Positions 1-10,780 of a DNA stretch of 64,000 bases are shown piece after piece. Made by a program: the position numbers and the translations under genes. Origin of the DNA: Athripsodes cinereus (lineage: Eukaryota; Arthropoda; Insecta; Trichoptera; Leptoceridae); the NCBI GenBank assembly GCA_947579605.1, contig OX388322.1, forward strand, positions 6,510,001 to 6,574,000. The letters are read 5' to 3'. Position 1 is the first letter of the stretch, and each line of letters starts with the position of its first letter. Below the pieces are notes generated by a model. That model saw nothing but the letters and a program-made list of their open reading frames with translations. It was not told the DNA's origin and searched no databases.

Positions 1-1160
1 TAATTTTCACCTTTATCTTAATTGACGTCTATCTGAATGTTTTCACATTTAGGTATATGGTTCGGAGATGACGACTTGTGTTCACTTTACTACTCCTTTT
101 GGGAAAGACAATGATGGCAACACGTTGATAGAATGTATAATATTTATTTCACGCATTGGAAAATCTGCATGATTATTATCTGCAGTCCTATATTCTACTC
201 GTGGGAGAGATTGTAATGGGATACAGATGCAAGTACATATAATAAATAATAAGAGAAAACTGTGCGGAAAATCAGCTCATTTTAGGATGACAGTTACGTG
301 TAGATTACTCGCGGACGAGTAATATGCACGATGTCAGAATGCGTGTCCATAGTACAGTAGTATAACAATATTATACCACTGTGCGTATAGTCACACTATG
401 ACCTTGCTCTAATCACTACTTCATTATTACTTTTTTTATACAAATATTATAATCTTCTGCATTAATTTATATTGTTAACAGGGAAATACAGTGGCTTATT
501 AAGACAATTTTTTTAGATAATTGTTTATTTACTTATTCACTTGTATCGAGGTTTACACTTAGAACTCACTTCACTCACTTCTGGGCTTATAGCACGGTTA
601 CTGGAGAAGCATTAAAAATATGTTCTATGTTGCACGTGACTGGACACTCGGAGTACTCCAGTGGGCTCGTTCTGCAGAAAACCCCATCTCATCTTGATAA
701 TATCGAACTAACTTATCGAAATTACTCGAGATTAATAAAATTAATTGTGAACAATTAACAGTGTTAAGTGTTAATATTCAAAATGTTAAAACATATCTAA
801 TATACATTCTTCTACAAGTTTTGATATTTAATTTTTAAAACGCCACCTCTGTTCTTAGATGATATTTTTTATGTTTATTTAATATATATGTATGTACATA
901 ACAATTATTATTTATTAATACGAATATTATTCATACCTATGTGAATAACAATAATTATACAGATAAATAGATATAAAATATTCTTATTTTTATTCAATGC
1001 ACTAGCAATCAGATTTAAAGTACATAATAATAATAAGTGTAAGTACTCATCTGGCATTGTTCATCATAATGTACTTGTTAATGCGAATTGATTAATAATA
1101 AAAATAAAAAATAAGAATTAAAGATACTGCAGGCGGTATTTTTTTATTACGTTCAATATG
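1..1160. other. AT-rich DNA, no feature seen
   Basis: Low-complexity AT-rich sequence with stops in all frames. I recognise no repeat family, gene or RNA here. Confidence 0.6.
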
Positions 1161-1196
1161 AATCACTCATATAGACTGACCCGTGACGTAGTGCAT

Positions 1197-1432
1197 ATTC
1201 TTCTTCTTCTCGTACCGCTCCTAACGGAGGTTGGCAACCATCTCTTGAAAATCTGGTATTCCAAACTTCTGCCGCAGATTCTTAAGCCATGATATCCTCT
1301 TTTACGCCCCAAACCCCGTCTGCCCTCTATCTTTACCTCTACTATAAGCTGTAGAAGGGCATGTTTTTCTCCACGGAATAATGTGACCAAAATATGCGGC
1401 TTTTCGTCTTTTGACAGTGGTTAGCAGCTCTC
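1197..1432 (-). mobile_element. LINE-A 3' stub (reverse transcriptase ORF C-terminus)
   Basis: On the minus strand this reads as the extreme C-terminus of a non-LTR retrotransposon ORF2: a KRRKAAYFGHII block, a frameshift, then RGEKHALLQLIVEVKIEGRRGLGRKR. The spacing K..YFGHI-RGEK-LLQLI-GKIEGRRG-GR is typical of LINE C-termini in arthropods. The 3' end is an (AAG)n tail at about 1199-1211. It is broken by at least one frameshift. The 5' truncation point abuts another LINE stub in the opposite orientation at about 1433. Confidence 0.75.
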
Positions 1433-1433
1433 T

Positions 1434-1665
1434 AGCGCGGACGGCCAGGAAACACGTGGCTTGAGTACGTGGATCAAATCCTAAAGCACGGCCGCGTGTT
1501 GAGTAAGAGAAATCGGTGAACATGTATGAGAAACTGGATGAATGTTGAGGAAGCGAAGGAAGTTTGTAAGGATAGATCTATATAGGGTTTTGTTCTCTCT
1601 GCCTACCCTTCCTGGGACACGGCGTGAGGGTATAGATAAATAGATAGATAGCAGTTCTCTATCTT
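1434..1665 (+). mobile_element. LINE-B 3' stub
   Basis: Forward reading gives RGRPGNTWLEYVDQILKHGR, then VLSKRNR, a stop, TCMRN, EEAKEVCKDRS and SAYPSWDTA. This is the same sequence as the better copy at 52270-52535. The 3' end carries the family signature GGCGTGAGGGTATAG followed by (ATAG)n up to about 1653. Internal stops show it is dead. The 5' end is fused head to head to LINE-A. Confidence 0.8.
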
Positions 1666-1957
1666 TTTTCATTAAATATAGCACACTTTCGTTGTATTTT
1701 CAATTGAACATTTCACAGTCACAAAAAATACAATGTGTCAACTTATAGAAACATAATATATTAATAAATTTATACCAAATGATTATACGATACATAATTT
1801 ACTTACATATTCACATAAAATCATAATATAAATAAAAGTTAATTGTTATTATAGTTATAGTTATTCAATTAATAATCAGTTCTAGTCTCAGTGTGATGGC
1901 TACATTTAATTATAAATTATAATAGGTATGTATGTGTACATATAATAAGAACTAGGC

Positions 1958-2440
1958 ATTAACGATTAACGGATTATAAAATTATTTAATTTCCGATTAA
2001 ACTGTGATTAACAGATTATAAAATTATAATTTCCGATTAAACTGTGATTAACGGATTATAAAATTATTTAATTTCTGATTGAACTGTGCTCAACGGATTA
2101 TAAAATTAATAATTTCCGATTAAACTGTGATTAACGGATTTTAAAATTATTTAATTTCCGATTAAACTGTGATAAACGGATTATAAAATTAATTAATTTC
2201 CGATTAAACTGTGATTAACGGATTTTAAAATTATTTAATTTCCGATTAAACTGTGATTAACGGATTTAAAAATTATTTAATTTCCGAGTAAACTGTGATA
2301 AACGGATTATAAAATTATTTAATTTCCAATTAAACTGTGATTAACGGATATTAAAATTATTTAATTTCCGATTAAACTGTGATTAACGATTAACGGATTA
2401 TTAAATTATTTAATTTCCGATCAAACTCAATTAACGGTTG
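1958..2440. repeat. Tandem array of a ~42-bp AT-rich unit, about 11 copies
   Basis: The unit is built from ATTAACGGATTATAAAATTA, then TTTAATTTCCGATTAAACTGTG. The word AACTGTGATTAACGG or a one-base variant recurs about every 42 bases. Units differ by point changes and small indels, so this is a moderately old minisatellite. No coding potential. Confidence 0.92.
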
Positions 2441-2548
2441 ACGTGTTAAGTAACAAGTTAGTATTTTTTTTAACTTAAACGTTAATTTTCGTTAAGGTTC
2501 ATTATTTTCTCCTTCTTGTTCTTTTTGCATTGGGAACATTCTTTAAGG

Positions 2549-2722
2549 TTTTTTTTAATTTATAAATTATAATTTTTTTGTTTTACAAAATATTTAAAAT
2601 AATGTGACATACTATGATTATGATTATGATCATAGTATTATGATTATGGCATTGCAGCCGAAACATATATCACATTATTTTAAATATTTTGTAAAACAAA
2701 TAAATTATAATTTATAAATTTA
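2549..2722. repeat. Inverted repeat with long AT-rich arms
   Basis: The left arm (about 2549-2609) reads ATAAATTATAATTT, GTTTTACAAAATATTTAAAA and TAATGTGA. The right arm (about 2671-2722) is its reverse complement. Between them lie an inner hairpin (ATACTATGAT...ATCATAGTAT) and a short GGC-loop-GCC stem followed by GAAA. Could be a MITE or a structured retroelement end. Confidence 0.7.
2640..2664 (+). ncRNA. Degenerate hammerhead-like core
   Basis: TGATTATGGC, ATTGCA, GCCGAAA: a CTGANGA-like strand (degraded), a 3-bp stem II and then GAAA, the order of a hammerhead core. It sits between the arms of the inverted repeat, where stem I would be. The first strand is mutated, so activity is unlikely. 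Confidence 0.25.
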
Positions 2723-2724
2723 TA

Positions 2725-3177
2725 ATTATGGAGTTTTACAAGTTGTGCACAAATAAAATCATATTCTTTAAGGTTCCAGCTTTTATAAATTTCGGGTTAA
2801 AATTTCAAAGATTAATACGGTTAAATTATTGGCTAACGTATATCTGTGTATAACGTTATGTTCATCTGTAACTTCTAATTAAATGAACATAAATAAAAAT
2901 ATTTATCTATCAGCTTGTTACACATGGGTGTACCCAGAATTTTTTTAGAGGAGGGCAGCAATTGTAGAATAAAATTATTACTACAAATATCAAATCTATG
3001 TAACTTTTTTAGACTTACTTTTCACGATTTGATAATGTTGTTGTTTAAACACACCCCTCGTTTTTCTTCATTCACGTTTTCATCGTTTTTGTTCAATAAT
3101 ATTAGACACCTTATATTTAGTCTGACTGCTGCTGGAGAGGGGCACCTTCTCGCTTTAATGCCAATTTTCTATTACTT
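2725..3177. other. AT-rich DNA, no feature seen
   Basis: No recognised element. The frame 2915-3283 is mostly hydrophobic AT-rich translation, and its end runs into the GTATAG repeat that follows, so it is not credible as a gene. Confidence 0.5.
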
Positions 3178-3391
3178 CACCATCACTGCATATCCCATAA
3201 TTGGGATAGCCATCAGACCAGCTGCATATTATAAACATGCAAGCCGTCCTCCGTGTCAACAAAAATCAAGACATTTAGGATGAGTGTCAAGCCTTTTCGC
3301 TGAGTTTTAGTTGTAACACCTGCTTATTGCAAGAGGCCATTAAACTTATGGAAAAGAGTACGTGATCAATTTTTTGCTGGGTACTCCACGA
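3178..3391 (-). repeat. GTATAG repeat, nearly full length, diverged
   Basis: Reads left to right as CACCATCACTGCATATCCC, GGGATAGCC, CAGACCAGCTGCATATTATA, ACATGCAAGCCGTCCTC, AGACATTTAGGATG, CTTATGGAAAAGAG and a final GGGTACTCCACG. All blocks are in the same order as the best copy at 39557-39800. Many point changes. Confidence 0.8.
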
Positions 3392-3399
3392 CTCTCTAG

Positions 3400-4085
3400 T
3401 AATTTATTTAACTTTCCTACTATTTTATAGTTATGGTAAAATATATTTACATTTTATTTTAACCAAAATATTGAAAATTGTTTGTTGGATAAAAATAAAT
3501 AAAAAAAAATCAAAACGGCGCCAACTAAATTGTCTAGTTTATTATTATTATTTTCGAAATCCTTTGGGGAGGCAACTTGCCTTTTTTGCCCCCTTTCCCT
3601 GGGTACGCCCATGCTATTATATATTATGTAAATAGTTCCGGTATATAAGAATAACACTTAATAGGTTATAACTTCGTCATCTGTAAGGTATTATTTAATA
3701 ACTTAGCTAATAAATAAATTCAAAGACTGTGCACTGACGTATTTTACAAAATGAAAGACTTGTTTATCTTTGTTGAGCTATGGAAGGACAATACTGTTTT
3801 CAGCATAGAGTAAGTTTTTCAGAATGTTAAATAACAGAAAAGTAACACAATTAATGTCAGAAACATATTTTGCATTCAATACTATAATAGTTGGGGGTGT
3901 GTGTTGATAGACAAGTGTAATATGTATTTTTTTATAACAGACTTTTTACAAATATAATGCATACAATATATTTTTCAGCACTACCCTTCGTCTTCTTCTT
4001 CCTCACTAGTAATTATAAAATAAAATGTTTAGAAATGCACATTTTTTAAATGTTTACTTGCACTTGCGCACAACGCAAAGATCAC
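3400..4085. other. AT-rich DNA, no feature seen
   Basis: No recognised element. Frame 3454-3657 (minus) is not credible as coding. Confidence 0.5.
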
Positions 4086-4088
4086 AAA

Positions 4089-4215
4089 ATATCTCGATTG
4101 GAGAACCATGCCTACACAACGTAAAATTATGCAAAATCTAATCGGTAGAAGTGAGAAAGGCGTTCCAATGCTCACAAATTAGCTCTAGGCTTGTTTAAAA
4201 GGTTTGGACTGCTTA
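4089..4215 (+). repeat. F-repeat copy (same family as the fold-back at 34 kb)
   Basis: CTCGATTGGAGAACCATGCC, TACACAACG, AATCTAATCGGTAGAAGTGA, GAAAGGCGTTCC and GGCTTGTTTAAA line up in order with the arm of the fold-back at 34024-34244 and with 31945-32075. It is single armed here. Class unknown. Confidence 0.75.
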
Positions 4216-4377
4216 GTTAAGGCAAAGAAATTATATCATTTTTAATATTGAATTATTAGATGGACGCGTAATACCATCCATTAGTCTAAATTTTAATTAT
4301 TTCCAAGTCGACTCACACGGTATCCATTGTCTCTGAATGCACTTGGATGATGAAAATCCAGCTTTTCCTATCAAAGT

Positions 4378-4495
4378 AATTGCATGTAGCAGGTAAAAAT
4401 ACAAGTCATCTCATCCACATCAAAAATATATAAGATATTCATTCAGGATGGGTAGCAGATCTTACCGCTGCACTGAATGGAAGATGTTAAATTTC
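4378..4495 (-). repeat. GTATAG repeat, middle part
   Basis: Contains CATTCAGGATGGGTAGCAGA, CGCTGCACTGAATGGAAGAT and GTTAAAT, the central block of the family. The outer ends are not recognisable. Confidence 0.6.
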
Positions 4496-5800
4496 TTATT
4501 GACGATTTTTTACATGTTTTATGAATACTTGCAGAAAAGAGTAACACACAAATATTTTTTTTTAATCTCTGATTATTATTATTATTTTTTGCTGAAGTTT
4601 TTAGTATTATTTTTGTAAACATTGTTTTAATTTTAACTATTTACTTTTACTTTTATTTGTCACTATTACATATTATTTTTTGGCGTATTGAATTTTGCGC
4701 TTCTTACATTAACGCTTATTATTTTTATCTTATTTTATGGTGACTATGTAATGTATTTTTAGTTCTGTAACTATTGTAATTTTTTTTTCAAACTTTTAAA
4801 GTTATTGTTTTGGGTTTTTTATTTTTGGGTTACATAGATGGGTACTTCTAATCTGGGAATCTTAATTATATACAGTATTTGTAAACATATGTGCATTCTG
4901 TAATTGGGTTAATACTATACCTAATTGTTTTATACTATATTTATGTAAAAACCTGTAGAAATGCCAATAAAGGAAAACAAAATAAAAATAAAAAAAACAC
5001 CTATTTTTTGCCGAGAAATGTTGAGTTGGAGATTCATACGTTGTTTTAGAATAAACTATTTTAAGTGAGTTAGGAACAATTCAGTGAATATATTATTACC
5101 ATACCATTAACATTATTATCCTGCGCTATCCCTTAACGGATTCTCAGGTGAGTGAGTTAAATAAATACTTCACACAGATCCAGCTGCTGGAATATTGTCG
5201 GGAGTAATAAATAGTAACTAAATGATAGTTTACCTTAAACGTTATTGGTTCTTACATCTTCCAAAATTAGATACTTCGTTATCGTGTCGAAACCCAGAAA
5301 AATCAATCAAACTGATCTCCAGTACTGTGCAAAACGCAGAGCACGTGGAGATGTGTTAAAAATATCCTCCAAACTACATGTGACAGGGCACGATGGATAC
5401 TCCAAGAAGTGTGGCATGGTTTGTGCTGCACCGCAGTCATACGCTCAGAAAGCCCCATCGTTTTCTATTCTCACGGCAGTTTCCTACACCCTTAGTCGAT
5501 TCATAGTTTTCCATGTCTTATAGTCTAGTTCGCCCCCTGGAGCAAGGTGTTCTTGCTTAGATACTCATTCATGTAAATTGCTGGAAATATCGTATGAATG
5601 TGTGTACCTATAGGAACGGCTACGTGTCAATCTAATTTTAGATAGAATTAATCTATAAATTGCTTTCTGTGGTACAGTAAACCCTGTATAAATATTTTAA
5701 TCTGTTTTATAAATAAATTCATAAATATTTATTGATGTTTATATGTGCTGATGGACATATTTTTTAAATTTAAAAGAACAAAAACATCACTCTTTAAGCC
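4496..5800. other. AT-rich DNA with one poly-A-ended sequence
   Basis: About 4580-4997 ends in AATAAAGGAAAACAAAATA and then an A-rich run, which looks like the 3' end of a retroposed or retrotransposon transcript. I do not recognise its body. The 92-codon frame at 5245-5523 has no family I know and lies in otherwise non-coding sequence. Confidence 0.45.
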
Positions 5801-5889
5801 AGAGGTTCCTGAACGGGTCGGTAACTCCCCTTAGTGAGCGCTGAAGCCTTCCAAGAGGGCTGAAGCCTTCCAAGAAGCTCCAAATTTTC

Positions 5890-6530
5890 GTGTTTTGTCT
5901 TTAATATATCAAGACCGTTTTCATATAATTGTACCTAAAGGGGATAAGGAGCCATTATCTCCTTTTATAATGTTCAAAGATGGTACTCGCATGAAAAAGT
6001 TGATATTTTATTACTTATGGATTTTTTTAACCTCCATTTCCCAGAAATGCTAGTTTAGTATTCTAGTTTTTTTAACTTTTATTTCCCAGTAAGGTTACTC
6101 ATATTTTCTTAAGTGGTTTTTTGCTGGTTTGAAGATAATATCCTGAATGGTGTTGAGTTTAAAACTAGTAAATAACAATAATAGATTACTTAAAACTATT
6201 GGGAGACATCCCAAAGGTATCAGAAGTAGAAGCCTGGAAAACTATTTTGCATTAACATGGAATAAGGATAATGATACGAATATATCCATTTTCTATTTAC
6301 GTCTTTTATTATATTCGATTAATTATCTAACCTGGGAAAAATTCAAATATAAATAGGCTCTAGAATTGACCTGCATCACAAAAATTTAGGAAGTCAATGA
6401 TTTTCAAACACTCAATAGAGAAATGCCGGGTATTCAATTATATTCACTAAGTTAATATTGTCGACCGACGGTACTTGGTGGGAGTTTATGGTTAATTAAT
6501 AAAAATAAAATGTAATATCTAGTACTTCGA
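5890..6530. other. AT-rich DNA, no feature seen
   Basis: No recognised repeat or gene. Confidence 0.5.
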
Positions 6531-6536
6531 GCCAGC

Positions 6537-6564
6537 TTTCAAGAGCTTCGTCTCTCATCATCAG
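6537..6564 (-). ncRNA. Hammerhead-like core
   Basis: On the minus strand: CTGATGA, T, stem II GAGAG / CUCUU (one G-U pair) around loop ACGAAG, then GAAA, followed by GCTGGCTC, which can form a very short stem III ending in CUC. This is the best-paired of the hammerhead-like cores in the window. Stem I is not clearly formed. Confidence 0.4.
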
Positions 6565-6764
6565 ACTAATGTAGATGGTAGCGGAGCCTCTAAAAAGTGA
6601 CTGTGGAAGTATTAAATAACTATTAGTGTTTTATTTTATTAATTTATATTAAATTCTTACTGCGCCTTAACAACTCAAGAATATAGTTTGCTATGAAAAT
6701 GTTTAGCGATTTGTTTGGTTTTGTTATTTAAAAAAAAATGCAAAGAGAGACTCTCCTTAATGTT

Positions 6765-6950
6765 GACCGTGTTTTCTGTGTGGTTGGTCCGATGCCGTGG
6801 AACAAAATTCCCTATAATTTGTGAACTCTGAAAAGAGTGTGGAGGTGTTTAAGGCAGGCTTAAAGACCCTATTGTTCAGGAGATGTTATGATTCTTGAAT
6901 AGGCCATTGCGGTGGTTTTTCCACAAAATGGCGCATCTCAAAAAAATTGT
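6765..6950 (+). mobile_element. LINE-D 3' stub (L2/CR1-like ORF2 C-terminus)
   Basis: Forward frames read VGPMPWNKIPYNL and then SVEVFKAGLKTLLFRRCYDS, the usual last residues of a CR1/L2-type reverse transcriptase ORF, with a frameshift between. After the stop come CATTGCGGTGGTTTTTCCAC and AAAATGGCGCATC, matching the copy at 12130-12240. Confidence 0.7.
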
Positions 6951-6993
6951 CTATTTATTAAAATTTTTATATTCCACAAATAACTTCACAAAT

Positions 6994-7176
6994 GAGTTCG
7001 TCGGTAGCCTGGAGGTAGAGTCTCGGCCTTGTGAACAAGGGGTCCAAGGTTCGATCCCAGGTGCCGGCAAATTCCCCTTTCACGACACAAGCTTTTAGCT
7101 TACTGTGAAAGGTGTATAAGGTTGTATTTGGGTTTATAACAAAACCCAGATATATCTTTTAAAAAAAAAAAAAAAA
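6994..7176 (+). mobile_element. tRNA-derived SINE, full length
   Basis: A tRNA-like head (about 7000-7068) with an A-box region GTAGCCTGGAGG and B box GGTTCGATCCC, then a family-specific body (CACGACACAAGCTTTTAGCT, TGTATTTGGGTTTATAACAA, AACCCAGATATATC) and a 16-base poly-A tail. Six other complete or partial copies are in this window. No protein is encoded. Confidence 0.92.
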
Positions 7177-7179
7177 GAA

Positions 7180-7795
7180 CTGAGTAACATCAAAATAATA
7201 ACCCTCTTTCATAGTACATCGTCCTTCCTGTAACCGTGTGCTGTGAAAGAGGTTTGAATATTATCTCATAAGAAATAAATAAAAGCGAAAGGAGATGAGT
7301 AACACACCTCACTTCTCAAATGTCGTCATGTTCCGCTTTGTTTAGATTTAGATAGAGGTAAGTACCTCGCCTTTCATCCTTCAATCAGTTCAGTCTCTTT
7401 TAGTGATGTACGAACAATAGGGACTAGATGACGATGATTGCAAAGATGTAACGCTTGTCATATTGAAAAGCAAAACTTCTCAAATATGCAAGCAACGGAA
7501 TATTTTAATCAAATTTTACACCACTGTAAATTTTAGAAAAGTGCTCGTTGTTTTTCTATAACAAATTTTATTTTTAAGAAATGTTATTCACTAATTTCCA
7601 TCCTATCATTATTGTGATCCGTTCTCTATGCTTATCCTACATGGAATACAAAAGTTAGGTGTTTGAAGATCAATATGTATCTTAATATTCTTAATATTCA
7701 TATATTTCTTCTGATTACTTTATAATACAAAATAATGGAAAGAATTGCGCACAGAATTTCATATTTTATTAATCACACCTCACGACACACCTCAT
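7180..7795. other. AT-rich DNA, no feature seen
   Basis: No recognised element. Confidence 0.5.
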
Positions 7796-7799
7796 CGCT

Positions 7800-7937
7800 G
7801 AATATCCTAAATTCAGCGATGAGATTTGCCACCCATCCTGAATGATTATATTTTTTTTTGAGAAGGACAGAGAGGACAGCTTGCATGTTTATTGCATGTG
7901 GCTGATCTGCTGGCAACCCCATTTGTGTTGATGAGGT
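7800..7937 (+). repeat. GTATAG repeat, 3' half
   Basis: CTAAATTCAGCGATGAG, TGCCACCCATCCTGAATG, AGAGAGGACAGCTTGCATGT, TTATTGCATG and GGCAACCCCATTTGTG in family order. The final GTGATGGTATAG is degraded. The sequence CAGCGATGAG is also found inverted just upstream (7793-7802), giving a small local palindrome. Confidence 0.8.
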
Positions 7938-7989
7938 GGGTTAGAATAGTGCAATATTTTTTTTATAAACATCTACACATTTTCAGATG

Positions 7990-8160
7990 TACTACTGATT
8001 GGACATTACTTTGGCCGGCCAGCCCTTCAGGCTGCCCACTATGGCACCTTCGGTGTGGACAAGATTTGTTAAGTGTAGTATTTCGGATAAATGGAAGTCC
8101 CCAGATTTCTGCGGTATCCGGGTGGACGGTGGGTCCTTCAATGGACATTGCTCAGATTAT
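7990..8160 (+). repeat. R-repeat copy
   Basis: GGCCGGCCAGCCCTTCAGGC, TGTGGACAAGATTTG, CGGATAAATGG, GGTATCCGGGTGG, GGTGGGTCCTTCAATGGACA. The same ordered words occur at 21945-22085 and 43012-43340. GC-richer than its surroundings. The overlapping short frames on both strands are shadows. Element class unknown. Confidence 0.7.
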
Positions 8161-9120
8161 AAAGTGTTATTCTTATGTTAGCCGAAAGCTGAATTAGAGA
8201 AAGCATATCTCGTGAGAAGGATGTCCAATAATTCAAGTTCCATCTAGTGAACCATCAATTAATTAGGTGACATTGTCTTTTCTAAATAATAAGTTTTAAA
8301 TGTTAATTTTGCATTTCTTTCTCACTTTCGTAATACTTTATACGACTCGTTCTTATATTTCTAAGATAAAGACCACATTGGGAGCCTCTTTCAAAATTAT
8401 TAAAGGAGATCAATTTTGTCTATATTCCTTAATTCCTTAGAGTAACATCCATCTTGTTCTCTTTGTTCTAATTACGTTGGGGGGGCCATTGCGCCTATGC
8501 ACTCCTCCCTCAGAGATCCCTGTCTCTTGCTTCTGCTTCCGCAGCCTATGACCACTTCAAAACAAGTTTATCAACACCTCTGAATACTTGTAATTTTATT
8601 GCATTTTTGAGATCACTGGTAGTAGGACTATTCATAACATAATAGGTAATATTGGTGTTGGTTGGAGCCACAAAACTTTCTCTTTCAAAGGTTACCAGAT
8701 GTGCTGTGATCACGATCTTCCATCATACAATGCACTAGGTAGGTACTATAATATAATACAACTATGTAGGTACACCTATTATGTTTTACGTGACGGAATA
8801 TTTTTTGACTTATGTGAAAATGATTTGGGCGTCTGATGTTATAGATATATTATAGGTATTATTATTATTGTCATTATTTATTGATCCCATTGTATTAGTT
8901 TTGTACGTAGGCATTTTGAAAAAGTGATTTGTCTCTACATAAATTATTATATAGGATTTAAAAACTTCTCTGTGGCATTTAAAATATATAAATTCTAACT
9001 GTTTTGGCACTAGGATGTAAAAAAAGAAATATATTTACTATTGTGAAATACCATCTTCTTCAATAAAAAAAATGGAATTAGCAGTGGTGACTTATGCCGC
9101 TATGAGAGGACAAACTGTAT
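8161..9120. other. AT-rich DNA, no feature seen
   Basis: Mostly AT-rich. A GC-richer patch near 8475-8560 has no recognisable content. Confidence 0.5.
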
Positions 9121-9124
9121 ATTG

Positions 9125-9275
9125 ATTCTTCTTCTCTTCTTATGGAGCCCTTGCTGCATAAGGTCGTGCACGTGGACGGAGCCTATATGCGGCAGTGGGT
9201 GCCACCCGTAGGTCTTGAACCAATTCTGACCAGCTCTTTCTGTCAGCAGCAATGCTTTTTGCATCCTCGGGCTTT
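9125..9275 (-). mobile_element. LINE-E 3' stub
   Basis: The minus strand encodes EDAKSIAADRKSWSELVQDL, then a short run and a stop followed by an AAG-rich tail (TTCTTCTTCTC at the left edge). DAxxxAxDRxxWxxLV is the usual C-terminal motif of arthropod non-LTR retrotransposon ORF2 proteins. Heavily 5' truncated. Confidence 0.7.
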
Positions 9276-9942
9276 AGTCGCCTGTGGAGAAGGATTATGT
9301 GCAGCTAGTGAGCTGGATACCTCACTTGTAAGAGGTGGTAATGACAGATTAAGTTAGTTCAGATGGTTTACCGTGAAGTTACCATAATGTTATAAGTGTC
9401 CCACACTTTTCTATAATTGTCATGTATCCTATAAAGGCATCTTCAATTTAGCAGTCGTGGAGTAAACTGCACCAATTTTCACGTTGAGGGCAAACTACGT
9501 GTTTATTATATTATATACAGTTAGTATAAGATAGTTATAATATATTTATTACTGAAGATGGACGTATGTCCGAAAAGCTTTTAAGCAAAATATTAAATAG
9601 TGAAAGTTATATAGTGTTATATTTTTTATTTTTATTACCTAAATTTTAAAAATGAGCTTTCATAGTGTTACCTCTTCAAAAATAGAAAAGTTATTATATA
9701 CAGTTAGTTCGCTGCGTATCTTTCTTGTGGAATATGCTTTAAGGGTATAAAATCTACATGTATAGACTTAAATCTTCATAACATTGTCATTCTTTTTGAA
9801 CAATATTCTGTAAAAGAAAAGTACCTATTCGTAAAACTATCATTTAGGTATTTATGGAAACAAATTCATCGCGTTTTATTCTTTATGTCATGGAAGGATC
9901 AAGCTGAATGTATTTTTGTGAAGATGTATCAAGGTTCTTAAT
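9276..9942. other. AT-rich DNA containing a hammerhead-like motif
   Basis: No gene. The only structured piece is the motif at 9552-9575. Confidence 0.5.
9552..9575 (+). ncRNA. Hammerhead-like core
   Basis: CTGAAGA (9552-9558), T, stem II GGAC (9560-9563) with loop GTAT and GTCC (9568-9571), then GAAA (9572-9575). It is followed by GCTT..AAGC, which could pair as a stem III. The base expected at position 16.1 is not U, so self-cleavage is doubtful. Confidence 0.35.
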
Positions 9943-10087
9943 ATAAACCCAAATACAACTTTATACACCATTCACAGAAAGCTAAAAAGCTTGTGTCGTA
10001 AAATGGGAGATTGCCGGCATCTAGGATCGATCCGCACAGCACTCGTTCATGAGACCGAGACCCTACCTCCAGGTTGACGAGGAACTC
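9943..10087 (-). mobile_element. tRNA-derived SINE, 3' truncated
   Basis: Reverse complement of the SINE at 6994: AAACCCAAATACAACTTTAT, AGCTTGTGTCG, TGCCGGCATCTAGGATCGAT, GAGACCGAGACC, CTACCTCCAGG. It lacks the AACCCAGATATATC and poly-A end, and the B box is mutated. More diverged than the forward copies. Confidence 0.85.
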
Positions 10088-10089
10088 GA

Positions 10090-10775
10090 TGTTTATTTCA
10101 TAAAATAGTCCACCAGATATTTCATTTGTGGAAGATATCATGATAGTACCTAAAGAAAAAAAGTTAAATAGCTTTTAGTCCACTTAATGTTTTGGTAGTA
10201 AATTTTATAATAGTGTAAAATAAGTGGCGCACTGAATGTATGTATGTTATAAACATTATGCCACAGAGCTTCGTCTCATCTTTCTTTTGTTGTTATGGCA
10301 AGCAGAGTATTGCATAATGTTTACCATTTGCGATGGATGCTGCATACTTACCTACCTACATATCTACACATAATAGGTTTGCGGTACTATTATAAATCTA
10401 TCCACTATGTATATTAAATGCCTATATATATAGTATAATAGTAACAATACATTAAATAGTATTTATATTATGTTCACCGTATGAGTTCATGTTATGATTT
10501 TTCGTATGCGATTGTTGAAGTATATTATTGAAAAACTTCTTTTTTTCGTTCTTTAGTTCACCACCAATGTAAAAATTGTATCGAAATGCATTAAATAGTA
10601 ATTAAGTATGGAACAATTTATAGTTCAGCAATCAAGATCAAAAAATTGGTTGACATTAAATATTTTGAAATTTTATTTTTATTAATTTTCTAATGTGATT
10701 TCCGATTGAAACATTTGACACGGAACAATTTTAAAAAGTCATTATTCATTTTGTCTTGTGACTCAAAGGCAAGCA
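10090..10775. other. AT-rich DNA, no feature seen
   Basis: No recognised element. Confidence 0.5.
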
Positions 10776-10780
10776 GCCGT

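Noticed and set aside
5245..5523. 92-codon plus-strand frame
   Set aside because: No recognisable motif, AT-rich surroundings, no splice or promoter context; length expected by chance in 64 kb.
5804..5890. hAT-like terminus (CAGAGGTTCCTGAACGGGTC)
   Set aside because: No partner terminus or TSD found; a nearby duplication (CTGAAGCCTTCCAAGA) confuses the boundary.
9142..9357. 71-codon plus-strand frame
   Set aside because: It is the antisense shadow of LINE-E on the minus strand.
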